A model generated the notes under the pieces. That model was not told where the DNA came from and searched no databases. It saw only the letters and a program-made list of their open reading frames with translations. Below are positions 1 through 7,486 of a stretch of 64,000 nt of DNA, piece after piece. Origin of the DNA: an uncultured Acidobacteriota bacterium (GTDB lineage: Bacteria; Acidobacteriota; Terriglobia; UBA7540); contig CALCEB010000085.1 of the NCBI GenBank assembly GCA_937900045.1, positions 1 to 64,000 on the forward strand, written 5' to 3'. Every line of letters begins with the position of its first letter. Within the stretch, counting starts at the first letter, position 1. Both the position numbers and the translations under genes were made by a program.

Positions 1-267
1 GCTTTAATCCTGCTCCTTCGATACCGGCTTCGACTCATTCCAACTGTGCCTCCCCCAAGCTGAAAATTCGACTCGGCCATTTCAAAACGAGGCTGCGGGG
101 TGTACACTCTCAAACATCCAAGTTCCCTGACTGGAAGACTGGTTTTATACACAACGAAGTCAGTCGGCGGCGCTACAACGAATGACCGTCGGCGATTTAT
201 TAAGTCGTGTATAGTAAGCTTGCTTTTAGCACGGTCTTGAAGAAATACCCGCTGGAGGAAGTACCCT

Positions 268-1197
268 ATGGCAGTCCTGCTTGCGACATTTACGGCAACG
301 GGTAATAACCATCCCTACCTCCTTGCAGCGATCTTCTTTTTCCTCGGTGTGTTCCTGTTTGCTTACGGTTTCCGAACTTACCGCGAGTACCGGTTGCTGG
401 AAGACACTCCGGAGATTCCGGTTCGCAGCATGGCGATGGGGTTGGTTCATGTGCGAGGGAAAGCAACGGGCGACGACCGGCTGGCCAGCCCGCTGACAGG
501 GGTACCGTGCTATTACTACCGGGTGGAATTGGAGAAATGGATACAAAGTGGGAAAGACGAGAGGTGGGAGACCCTCCGCACTGATACTGATGAGCGGGAG
601 TTCTACTTGAATGACGGGATCGCCAAGGTTCGGGTAAATCCGCATAACGCCGAGTACGATTTGCCACAGACCTTTCGCGCGGAAATCGGGCCAAAGTCAG
701 GGCACGCTCATTATATTGACCCCTCGCTGGGCGTGGCAGGACCCTCCGAGCAGGATTTGCAAGCCTATCTCACGGCCGATTTTTCCAGAGCGCGGGCAGC
801 GCTGGCTACGACGGCCATGCCCGGCGCAAAGGCAATGGGCAAGGTTCTGGCCGTAGGAGAAAAATTGGAGTACATGGGAGTGTCCTTGAGCGGAGGCGGA
901 TTGAACATGGACCTGGGGAACAGGGGCCAGAGCTACCGGTTCACGGAGCATTGCCTGCTGGCTGAGCGGGAATGCAATATCATCGGGACGTGTGCGGAGA
1001 ATCCAAGTCCCAAGGATGACCAGGACCGTAACCTCATTATGAAGGGGCAAAATGAGAAGACATTCCTGATCACCTCTAAGACTGAAAATCAGATTGAGAA
1101 GAATCTTCGCTGGAAAGCTTTTGGCTTCATTCTGGGGGGCTCGGCGATGGCCGCCGGAGCGGTCGCCCTTGCATTGAAGGTCGCGGGTTTGATCTAG
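268..1197 (+). CDS. GIDE-domain membrane protein (first copy)
   Basis: A 309-residue protein with one membrane segment near residues 17-35, a conserved cytosolic region, and a second hydrophobic segment at about 285-306. Residues 52-90 carry a core with a GKAT motif, SPLTGVPCYYYRVE and a following Trp. A second conserved block at about 227-285 has YRFTEHCLL, CNIIGTC and FLITSKTE just before the last helix. This is the pattern of the GIDE domain, first named in the eukaryotic membrane E3 ligase MULAN/MAPL, where it sits between two helices. No RING finger is present, so ligase activity is not implied; the bacterial role is unknown. The ATG at 268 has GGAGGAA eight bases upstream. It is followed by a paralogue and by lemA on the same strand, suggesting a membrane complex. 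The domain call is from pattern recognition and is fairly secure. Confidence 0.82.
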   Translation: MAVLLATFTATGNNHPYLLAAIFFFLGVFLFAYGFRTYREYRLLEDTPEIPVRSMAMGLVHVRGKATGDDRLASPLTGVPCYYYRVELEKWIQSGKDERWETLRTDTDEREFYLNDGIAKVRVNPHNAEYDLPQTFRAEIGPKSGHAHYIDPSLGVAGPSEQDLQAYLTADFSRARAALATTAMPGAKAMGKVLAVGEKLEYMGVSLSGGGLNMDLGNRGQSYRFTEHCLLAERECNIIGTCAENPSPKDDQDRNLIMKGQNEKTFLITSKTENQIEKNLRWKAFGFILGGSAMAAGAVALALKVAGLI

Positions 1198-1332
1198 GGA
1201 ATTATGGTTGGCGCCTCTCAAGGGCGACACAGAGACCGCCGCACCAGCAGCGAGGATGTGCCACTGCCAGACCCAGACCTTGCTATTTGTAAAGCCGCCA
1301 GTTAGGATAGCTAGGATTTTCTCTTTCTACTC

Positions 1333-2478
1333 ATGTCAAAAAATAGTGATCCGACCTTCTGGCTGGTAATAGGCCTTGGCGCGGGATTGGTCACCTTCTT
1401 CCGTGGATTCAAGGTTTACCGCGAGTATCGCGTGTTTGACGATACCCCGCAGATTCCCATCCGTAGTGTTCCCATGGGACTGGTAAATATTCAGGGCAAA
1501 GCAACGGGCGAGGAACGCCTGACCAGCCCCGTGACCCACACGCCTTGCTTCTTTTACAAAGTTGAAATTGAGGAGTGGAAGCAAGAGGGCAATAAATCGG
1601 GTTGGAAACACTACAATACGGATACTGGCGGTATAAAGTTTTACCTGGAAGACGCTTCGGGAAAGGTTCTGGTGGACGCACAGAATGCCGAATTCGATCT
1701 GGAAATGGCCTGCGAACGGCAGGTGGGCGGGAACGCGAGCCGGAGCGTTCCATCTCTGGCGGGTGGTGCTGCGACGGACGCGGAAATATTGAGCTACATC
1801 AGCCAAGCTGGAGCGAGCCGCATCACCTCCTTCATCGAGCGCCGGCTGGAGGCCGCGGGTCCGCTGCACGACACGCAGAAGGAACAATCCCGGCAGCAAC
1901 TCATGGAGGCGCTGAAGAATCCTCCCGGCAGCCCAGGCTTCTCTCAGGGGATCATGGCGATGATGAGCCCCATGATTGGGAAACGCCTGGCTGAGGCCGG
2001 CCCGCAGACTAATCCTGAGCATGAGCAGGCAAGGCTAGCCCTGGCGGAGGTCTTCAAACATCCGGTCGGCAGCCCGGAGTTCCTGGAGCAGGCACGGCGC
2101 GCACAGACGCTTTTCCCGCAAGGATCGGAAGAAGGACAAAAATTCACGGCGTGGATGGAGTCCATGCAACAACACACGCGTCCTGAATCTTTCTTCCCGC
2201 CGGCTACGGGCCGATTTCGTTTGAAAGAGTACTGCATAGTATTTGGGCAGCAATACGAAGTTGTCGGCACCTGCTCGGAGAATCCATCTCCCAAAGATGA
2301 GCACGATCGTAACTTGATTATGAAGGGCACGAACGAACCGACTTACCTGATTTCCGACAAGCCCCGGAACAAGGCCGAAGGCCGTCTTCGAAGGCGCGCA
2401 GTGAAGATGGTGCTGGGCGGCGCGGCCCTTACTATCATCTGCCTGGGGTTACTGCTTGCCAGGTTTGGTTTGTTCTAA
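1333..2478 (+). CDS. GIDE-domain membrane protein (second copy, with inserted repeat)
   Basis: A 381-residue paralogue of the upstream protein. The N-terminal hydrophobic segment, the YREYRVFDDTPQIPIRSV linker region, the SPVTHTPCFFYKVE core, the ENPSPKDEHDRNLIMKG block and the C-terminal helix all line up with the first copy. It differs by a central insertion at about residues 150-285, rich in charged residues. Within it a unit of about 33 residues appears twice (about 177-210 and 222-255), with the shared pattern GP..D/N...EQ.R..L.E..K.P.GSP.F, a local tandem duplication. No good ribosome binding site is seen before the ATG at 1333. The 135-base gap after the first gene and the 21-base gap before lemA fit one transcription unit. 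Function unknown; a membrane scaffold or LemA partner is an inference. Confidence 0.8.
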   Translation: MSKNSDPTFWLVIGLGAGLVTFFRGFKVYREYRVFDDTPQIPIRSVPMGLVNIQGKATGEERLTSPVTHTPCFFYKVEIEEWKQEGNKSGWKHYNTDTGGIKFYLEDASGKVLVDAQNAEFDLEMACERQVGGNASRSVPSLAGGAATDAEILSYISQAGASRITSFIERRLEAAGPLHDTQKEQSRQQLMEALKNPPGSPGFSQGIMAMMSPMIGKRLAEAGPQTNPEHEQARLALAEVFKHPVGSPEFLEQARRAQTLFPQGSEEGQKFTAWMESMQQHTRPESFFPPATGRFRLKEYCIVFGQQYEVVGTCSENPSPKDEHDRNLIMKGTNEPTYLISDKPRNKAEGRLRRRAVKMVLGGAALTIICLGLLLARFGLF

Positions 2479-2499
2479 AACCTCTCGAAGGAGTTCAAT

Positions 2500-3066
2500 A
2501 TGGGCCTAGCGATCCTGGTGTTGGTGGTTCTGATTCTGATTGCCGTGGGGATCGTTCTTTACCTGGTCACGATTTACAACAGCCTGGTGCGGTTGAAGAA
2601 CGACATTGATAAAGCCTGGGCCAACATTGACGTTCTGCTCAAGCAACGCCATGACGAATTGCCCAAGCTCATCGACACGTGCAAAGGCTACATGCAGTAC
2701 GAGCAAAAGACTTTTCAATCCATCGTCGAGGCGCGCAACGCCTATCAGAATGCAAACACGGTTCAGGACAAAGCCCAAGCCGATAACATGATTAGCGGCG
2801 CGCTCAAGAGCTTGTTCGCGGTGGCGGAGAATTATCCGGATTTGAAGGCCAACAACAACTTCATGCAGTTGCAGGGGCGCATTACCGAACTTGAGGAGAA
2901 GATTGCCGACCGCCGTGAATTCTATAACGACGACGTGAACACTTACAATATTCGCATTCAGCAGTTCCCGGACGTTTTCATCGCCCGCATGATGAATTAC
3001 CAGCCGCATGAGCTTTTCAAAGTGGCCGAAGAGGACCGCCGCGACGTGGAAGTGAAGTTTTCTTAA
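2500..3066 (+). CDS. lemA: LemA family protein
   Basis: A 188-residue LemA protein. Residues 1-25 are one strongly hydrophobic helix (LAILVLVVLILIAVGIVLYL). The rest is the alpha-helical LemA domain, with the family hallmarks YNSLVRLKNDIDKAW.NIDVLLKQR.DELP, the FAVAENYPDLKAN block, and the YND.V..YN..I..FP segment near the end. Length is typical. AAGGAG lies seven bases before the ATG. LemA proteins are anchored in the membrane with a coiled-coil body; their biochemical role is unsettled. Linkage of LemA to GIDE proteins has been noted in comparative genomics of prokaryotic ubiquitin-like systems, which supports reading 268-3066 as one unit. No clear intrinsic terminator follows. Confidence 0.93.
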   Translation: MGLAILVLVVLILIAVGIVLYLVTIYNSLVRLKNDIDKAWANIDVLLKQRHDELPKLIDTCKGYMQYEQKTFQSIVEARNAYQNANTVQDKAQADNMISGALKSLFAVAENYPDLKANNNFMQLQGRITELEEKIADRREFYNDDVNTYNIRIQQFPDVFIARMMNYQPHELFKVAEEDRRDVEVKFS

Positions 3067-3229
3067 CATGACGCTGACCGGTCCTGCGCCGGAAGAAAAG
3101 CCCATTGCCTGCCGATGAGAACCCGTAGCGAAGGGTCTTCGTGAGGCGCCTGCGGGCCATGCAATGTCAACTTGGAGCCAGCCTCCGCCGAAACCCCGGC
3201 AGGGTGCATCCCTTCCAGTCAAATCTACG
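3067..3229. other. Intergenic stretch after lemA
   Basis: No gene or recognised RNA is visible here. It ends in the left flank CAAATCTAC (3220-3228), which is repeated on the other side of the inverted-repeat element. Confidence 0.5.
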
Positions 3230-3363
3230 GTGGTGTCTCAGTTTGCTGTAGCGGCGCTCGGAGCCTGCCCTGGAAGGGAGCGCCGAACTTGTATCTTCAA
3301 CGGTTTCCGGCGCTCCCTTCCAGGGCAGGCTCCGAGCGCCGCTACAGCAAACTGAGACACTAC
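3230..3363. mobile_element. Short inverted-repeat element with target duplication (copy 1)
   Basis: About 134 bases made of two long, nearly perfect inverted arms. The left arm begins GTGGTGTCTCAGTTTGCTG and the right arm ends in its complement, CAAACTGAGACACTAC. The arms continue inward through GTAGCGGCGCTCGGAGCC to a central spacer of about 25 bases at about 3286-3308. The nine bases CAAATCTAC occur directly on both sides (3220-3228 and 3364-3372), as expected of a target-site duplication. There is no coding capacity, so this looks like a non-autonomous MITE-type element. Related copies occur at 6619, 14502 and elsewhere in the window. Confidence 0.72.
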
Positions 3364-3412
3364 CAAATCTACTGCCTTCTTGCGAACTAGCGGCATGCGG
3401 TAGTAGATTTGG
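3363..3412. promoter_or_regulatory. Palindrome before trehalase start
   Basis: CCAAATCTACTGCC (3363-3376) is matched by its inverted copy GGTAGTAGATTTGG (3399-3412) with one mismatch, giving a 14-base stem around a 22-base loop. The right arm ends six bases before the trehalase ATG. It could be a regulator binding site or a hairpin controlling translation. The repeat element at 3230-3363 inserted into the outer side of the left arm. Confidence 0.45.
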
Positions 3413-3418
3413 AATCCC

Positions 3419-5218
3419 ATGAACAATCGATTCATGCTTTTCCCTATTGCTCTTGCCATCGTCGCGTCTACTTTTGCGCCTTTGGCCGGGCTTGGCCAGG
3501 AATCTCATCGTGCCGCGCCGCAGAGTCTTGTCGCATCCAGGGCCGTGATCTCATCAGTGTCGGAGGCAGTGGCCGGCACGCTTCCCACTGGCGCCGGGCG
3601 CGGGACAGGCGCGCATCCGGCCTCCCAGAACATCCTTGAGTACATTTCAAACGCCTGGGGAACGCTAACGCGATCCATGACTCAGTGCGATAGCCTCAGC
3701 GATCAAAGGACCAAAGAAAAGCCCGTCCTTTATCTTCCCGCTGGCGTCGCAGAGCCCGAACCGCTGCGCACGGTCCAACAGAGTTGCTCCGTTCAGGTGG
3801 AGCATCTGCCCACCTTGATTGACCGGCCTGGCATTCTCAACCCCAGCCAGATCGATCCGCCCGGCTTGCTTTACTTGCCGAATCCTTATGTTGTACCCGG
3901 TGGCATGTTCAACGAGATGTACGGGTGGGACAGTTACTTCATTCTGCGCGGGCTTCTCGAAGCGGGGCGAATCAGCCGGGCGAAGGGCATGACGGAGAAT
4001 TTCTTTTATGAAATTGAGCACTACGGCATGGTCCTGAATGCCAACCGCACTTACTTCCTCAGCCGCTCACAGCCGCCGTTCCTCACCTCGATGATTCTGG
4101 CCGTTTACGATGCAGAAAAAGCGCAGGGGAAGGATGACAGGGACTTTCTGACCAAAGCTTATCCTTACGCTGTGAAGACTTACGATCTCTGGACGCGCGC
4201 GCCTCACCTTGCCGGCAACACCGGCCTTTCCCGCTATTACGACTTTGACGCCCTGCCGGCCCCGGAGGTCGCCGAAGACGGCTACAGCTATTACCGCGCC
4301 GCCGCCGAGTACTTCCATGAGCATCGCAAGCTTGAGAAGGGCGAACTGATGACGGCAAAGACCGCGCCGCCTGGCAACCATTGGATTCAGCCCGTCTTTA
4401 CCTGGCAAATCTGCTCGGATGGCACATCCGGTATTTCCGCAGGCAGCGGCTCCCATTGCGACACTGTGGGACAAGGCGCTTTGACGGAACACTACTACCG
4501 GGGTGACCGCAGCATGCGTGAGTCCGGTTTTGACGTGTCTTTCCGCTTCGGGCCGATGAGCGCAGATACCCAGGATTACGCTGACCTGAGTCTTAACTGC
4601 CTGCTTTGCGAGACCGAAATGGACCTGGCTCGCATCAGCAAAATCCTGGGCCACATGGCGGATGCGCAACAATGGCGCCAGCGCGTCGAAGCCCGGCATA
4701 GGCTGGTGGACCAATACTTCTGGAATGCGAGCCGTGGCCTTTACTTTGATTACGACTTCAAGACCCGTACTCAATCCTCTTACCTCTACGCCACCACGTT
4801 CTATCCGATGTGGGTGGGCCTGGCGGCGCCGGAACAGGCGCGCGCCGTGGAGCGCAACCTTGCAACCTTTGATCTGCCGGGCGGCATCGTTATGAGCCGG
4901 ACAGAAACCACCGGCCAATGGGATTATCCCTACGGTTGGGCGCCGCTCCAGTTAATTGCCGTCGAGGGATTGCGGCGCTATGGCTTCAATGCCGATGCGG
5001 ACCGTGTGTCCACACAATTCATATCGATGGTGAATCAAAATTTCCGCCGCGACGGAACCATCCGCGAGAAGTACAACGTGGTGACGCGCTCGGACGAAAC
5101 AAAAGTCAGGGTGGGCTACTCGCAAAACATGGTGGGCTTCGGTTGGACGAATGGAGTGTTTCTGGCCTTGCTGCATGAACTGCCAAAGCAGGCCGCAGCA
5201 AAGTTGGGGTTGGAGTGA
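3419..5218 (+). CDS. treA: Periplasmic alpha,alpha-trehalase (GH37)
   Basis: A 599-residue trehalase that hydrolyses trehalose to two glucose molecules. An N-terminal signal peptide is clear (about residues 1-27, ending near GLGQ), so it should act in the periplasm. Both family signatures are visible: PGG.FNEMYGWDSYF at about 160-175 and QWDYPYGWAPLQLI at about 500-513. Between them lie ESGFDVSFRFG and the GQGALTEHYYRGDRSMRESG region typical of GH37. Length fits a secreted trehalase with a long N-terminal extension. It is probably monocistronic; the only upstream structure is the palindrome described separately. Substrate assignment rests on the two signatures. Confidence 0.93.
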   Translation: MNNRFMLFPIALAIVASTFAPLAGLGQESHRAAPQSLVASRAVISSVSEAVAGTLPTGAGRGTGAHPASQNILEYISNAWGTLTRSMTQCDSLSDQRTKEKPVLYLPAGVAEPEPLRTVQQSCSVQVEHLPTLIDRPGILNPSQIDPPGLLYLPNPYVVPGGMFNEMYGWDSYFILRGLLEAGRISRAKGMTENFFYEIEHYGMVLNANRTYFLSRSQPPFLTSMILAVYDAEKAQGKDDRDFLTKAYPYAVKTYDLWTRAPHLAGNTGLSRYYDFDALPAPEVAEDGYSYYRAAAEYFHEHRKLEKGELMTAKTAPPGNHWIQPVFTWQICSDGTSGISAGSGSHCDTVGQGALTEHYYRGDRSMRESGFDVSFRFGPMSADTQDYADLSLNCLLCETEMDLARISKILGHMADAQQWRQRVEARHRLVDQYFWNASRGLYFDYDFKTRTQSSYLYATTFYPMWVGLAAPEQARAVERNLATFDLPGGIVMSRTETTGQWDYPYGWAPLQLIAVEGLRRYGFNADADRVSTQFISMVNQNFRRDGTIREKYNVVTRSDETKVRVGYSQNMVGFGWTNGVFLALLHELPKQAAAKLGLE

Positions 5219-5288
5219 ATGGGGCGGCCTGCTGCGGCGCGGCGCCCTCGGAACCCAGGGTATCTCAACATCGAGCCGAGCGGTTCGT

Positions 5289-5468
5289 ATGCCTTTAGAA
5301 ATGAAACCCGCCTGTGAGAAGTGCCAGACCCGCCTCTCCCACGACGCCCAGGCCTTTATCTGCTCTTACGAATGCACGTTCTGTGCTCAGTGTGCGAAGC
5401 AGATGTCCCACATCTGCCCGAATTGCGGAGGCGAGTTGGTCCATCGGCCGAAGCGAAGAGAACAGTAG
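5289..5468 (+). CDS. Small zinc-ribbon protein, DUF1272 family
   Basis: A 59-residue protein. It has paired cysteines in the order CEKC, CSYEC, CAQC and CPNC, then the ending GGELVHRPKRRE. This matches the DUF1272 family, whose members are about 60-80 residues with the same FICS.ECTFC..C and CPNCGGELV.RP blocks. The ATG at 5289 is chosen because the family begins just before the first Cys pair; the open frame extends upstream into the trehalase end without similarity. Eight cysteines suggest two zinc sites. Function is not known; these proteins are usually solitary. Confidence 0.85.
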   Translation: MPLEMKPACEKCQTRLSHDAQAFICSYECTFCAQCAKQMSHICPNCGGELVHRPKRREQ

Positions 5469-5537
5469 TTGAGAGGCCGCCTTTTGATCTCTGCGACCTT
5501 TTTCAGTGGCCAGCTTGCTGTTCTGAGCCCTTCGCAG

Positions 5538-5697
5538 TCATTCTGAGCGAAGCGAAGAATCCCGGTATTTCCGCTCAGGGTAAACTCCGCGAAGAATCCC
5601 GGCATTTGGCTCAGGGTAAACTCCACGAAGATTGTCCAGTTCGCTGCCGGGCAAAAGATCAAATACAGTGATCCTTCGCTCCGCTCAGGATGACAGC
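5538..5697. repeat. Inverted and tandem repeat cluster
   Basis: GTCATTCTGAGCGAAGCGAA at the left end is answered by an inverted version ending GCTCAGGATGACAG at the right end. Between them a unit of about 37 bases, starting GAAGAATCCCGG and ending CAGGGTAAACTCC, occurs twice in tandem. No coding potential is seen. This is a dispersed noncoding repeat type, not a gene. Confidence 0.55.
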
Positions 5698-5748
5698 ACT
5701 GGAGGCTTGGCTGACACTCACAGATTCCGGAAATGTAGAAACTCCAGC

Positions 5749-5797
5749 CGCCGGTCACAGACCGGCGCTACAGAGCCGGGCGTCGCCGGCTTACGAC
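5749..5797. repeat. Dispersed GC-rich hairpin repeat (copy 1)
   Basis: GCCGCCGGTCACAGACCGG followed by a CTTACGAC end recurs, with a few changes, at 16306-16356. It folds as a short GC-rich hairpin. No coding role is visible. Confidence 0.45.
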
Positions 5798-5831
5798 AGG
5801 ATGTACAACCGGGCCAAGGGCTCGAATGCTG

Positions 5832-6150
5832 ATTTCTTGGCTTTGAATTGGGTTTGAACTGGCTTTGCCTGTCGAGCAAAGCCAAAATTGATCATCGACT
5901 TTTGATTTTAAACAGGTTACGTGGCTTTGTTCCTGAAATCGACGTAACTCACGCATCATCTATGGGTTATCCGGCTTTTCAGTGGCTTTGATAATGGCTT
6001 TGAATCGCTTTGTTCCATTCCATTTTTCCATGTTTTCAGTGGATTGCAGACTTTTCCACAGGTAAAAAAGATTGTTTTTTTCGCCCCATTTTGCTAGCAC
6101 CCGCATTTTTACTGGGGTTTCTGCAGGTTCGCGGTGGCTTTGTTCCCCGA
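5832..6150. other. AT-richer stretch with repeated TGGCTTTG
   Basis: About 320 bases, clearly lower in GC than the surroundings. The octamer TGGCTTTG appears at least six times in the same orientation at irregular spacing, and once inverted as CAAAGCCA. No open frame with family features covers it. It may be a degenerate direct-repeat array or decayed sequence; nothing else is recognised. Confidence 0.35.
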
Positions 6151-6298
6151 GGGCAATTCCGGCATCTTGTTTTCAACGGTTTGCGCACGGGTTTGTTTCA
6201 TTCAAGCACGGATTGACGGACTCCTCAAGGCTAAGGCCCTCATTTTGAATGGGCTTTTTCATACTCCGCCGAATTTTGTCCCTCGACCGGTACGGGCG

Positions 6299-6403
6299 CA
6301 GTTGGTTGTAGCGGCGGTCCCTGACCGCCGAAAGATATCGAAAATTAAAGTCCGGCGATCCCTGCCAAGGCAAGCTCCGACCGCCGCACCAGCGACCAAA
6401 CAA
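6299..6403. repeat. Degenerate inverted-repeat element
   Basis: The left arm GTTGGTTGTAGCGGCGGTC and a right arm ending in GACCGCCGCACCAGCGACC resemble the arms of the element at 3230-3363 but with many changes. No target duplication is seen. It is probably an old copy of the same family. Confidence 0.4.
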
Positions 6404-6506
6404 CCAATGGCCAGCGACCCGTCCATGAAAAAATGTCTCCCCGAACTCATATATACTTACAGTATATTATATTATAAGTAATCAAATGTCAATGACCCTT
6501 TGAAAG

Positions 6507-6608
6507 GTAGCGCAGGTCTGCGCTACTTGCTCTGTCCCGCCAGACCAGTTGGGGATGTCCGTATCCGGCGAGACACGGAGGGTTAGGCGAGGCCCACCGG
6601 CTGGTCTG
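6507..6608. other. Candidate structured element: two stem-loops
   Basis: A 9-base perfect stem GTAGCGCAG/CTGCGCTAC (6507-6526) with a two-base loop is followed by a larger fold. CAGACCAG (6541-6548) pairs perfectly with CTGGTCTG (6601-6608), and inside it TCCGT (6558-6562) pairs with ACGGA (6575-6579). The nested arrangement suggests an RNA or a mobile repeat. I do not recognise a known RNA family, and the direction of transcription is unknown. Confidence 0.3.
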
Positions 6609-6618
6609 AGAAGATGAA

Positions 6619-6739
6619 GTAGTGTCTCAGTTTGCTGTAGCGGCGCTCGGAGCCTGCCCTGGAAGGGAGCGCCGGAAGGTGTTGATAAATAAAATTCGGC
6701 GCTCCCTTCCAGGGCAGGCTCCGAGCGCCGCTACAGCAG
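6619..6739. mobile_element. Short inverted-repeat element (copy 2, right end lost)
   Basis: It starts GTAGTGTCTCAGTTTGCTG and carries the same GTAGCGGCGCTCGGAGCC arm as the 3230 copy, with an inverted right arm up to GCGCCGCTACAGCAG. The terminal right repeat (expected AAACTGAGACACTAC) is missing, so this is a truncated copy without a visible target duplication. Confidence 0.6.
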
Positions 6740-6885
6740 TTGAAGGTAACAGGCACGATAGATCATAAGCGGCGTTATAATGAGAATTCTTCCACGCCGC
6801 AATCGTGGGGGTGCATGGTCTTAGCCCGTCCGCCGTGGCGGTTTAGGCGGGCCGCCTTAAACAAGGGTTGGGCCGTTGACAAACA

Positions 6886-7143
6886 ATGCCTGAGATTTCT
6901 CGATTCCTCGGTATCGTAATCGGCATATTTTACAGCGAGCATGGAGTCGCGCATTTTCACGCAATTTAGGGCGAGCACGAAATCTCAGTCGAGATCGAAT
7001 CGGGTATCATTCACGGCGAATTCCTGGCAAGAGCCCTGAGGCTGGTGCTGGAATGGGCAAACCTTCACAAGCAGGAATGGATCGAGAACTGGCGACTCGC
7101 GAGGCAGGGGCAACCCCTCCAGCGCGTGGCCCCACTGGAGTGA
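6886..7143 (+). pseudogene. DUF4160 gene with in-frame amber codon
   Basis: Read from the ATG at 6886 this frame encodes a near-perfect DUF4160 protein of 85 codons: MPEISRFLGIVIGIFY, then a HFHA motif, then EHEISVEIESG, and the family ending LVLEWANLH...W..ARQGQPL. Codon 28 (6967-6969) is TAG, at the place where relatives have Tyr in the HA.YGE motif. No other disruption exists, so this is either a very recent nonsense mutation, a sequencing error, or readthrough. The stop at 7141-7143 lies five bases before the DUF2442 start. DUF4160 and DUF2442 genes commonly form a small two-gene unit of unknown function. Confidence 0.8.
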
Positions 7144-7148
7144 GCATC

Positions 7149-7394
7149 ATGGATTACCACATCATCGAGGCGCGCTATGTGGCCGGCCACGTCGTGTGGC
7201 TCCGCTTTCGCGACGGCGCGAGCGGCGAGATCGATCTGGCGCCGGCTTTGAGCGGCCCCGTCTTCCAACCGCTGCGCGATCCCGCTGTATTCCGGCAGTT
7301 CCAGGTTCATCCTGAGTTTCACACGCTGGTCTGGCCGAATGGGGCCGATTTCGCGCCCGAGTTCTTGCACGCTAATGTGCGCGTTACGGCATAA
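7149..7394 (+). CDS. DUF2442 domain protein
   Basis: An 81-residue DUF2442 protein. It shows the family layout: an initial strand block (YHIIEARYVAGHVVWLRF.DG), an acidic LAPALSGPVFQPL.DP segment, and the ending FHTLVWPNGADFAPEFL. The ATG at 7149 is preferred over the upstream ATG at 7053 because homology begins there and the upstream part overlaps the DUF4160 frame. It forms a pair with the broken DUF4160 gene just upstream. Such pairs are often annotated as toxin-antitoxin-like, but no activity is established. Confidence 0.88.
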   Translation: MDYHIIEARYVAGHVVWLRFRDGASGEIDLAPALSGPVFQPLRDPAVFRQFQVHPEFHTLVWPNGADFAPEFLHANVRVTA

Positions 7395-7424
7395 CCAGCG
7401 AATGCGCCGATGCGCCGCCCGCGT

Positions 7425-7453
7425 TTGACAGTTTCCTCCCCAGCGATTATCCT
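7425..7453 (+). promoter_or_regulatory. Sigma-70-type promoter of hicBA
   Basis: TTGACA (7425-7430) and TATCCT (7448-7453) are separated by 17 bases and lie 34 bases before the hicB ATG. A GGAGG sequence lies between the promoter and the ATG. Confidence 0.55.
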
Positions 7454-7486
7454 CGATCCAGGTATTCCCGAAAGGCGGAGGCCGCA

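Noticed and set aside
6436..6482. AT-rich palindromic tract (ATACTTACAGTATATTATATT) as a replication origin
   Set aside because: No DnaA boxes, dnaA, dnaN or parAB genes are near, and the tract is under 50 bases.
6873..6886. TTGACA directly before the DUF4160 ATG as a promoter box
   Set aside because: It lies only five bases from the start codon with no -10 box in place, so it cannot serve this gene.
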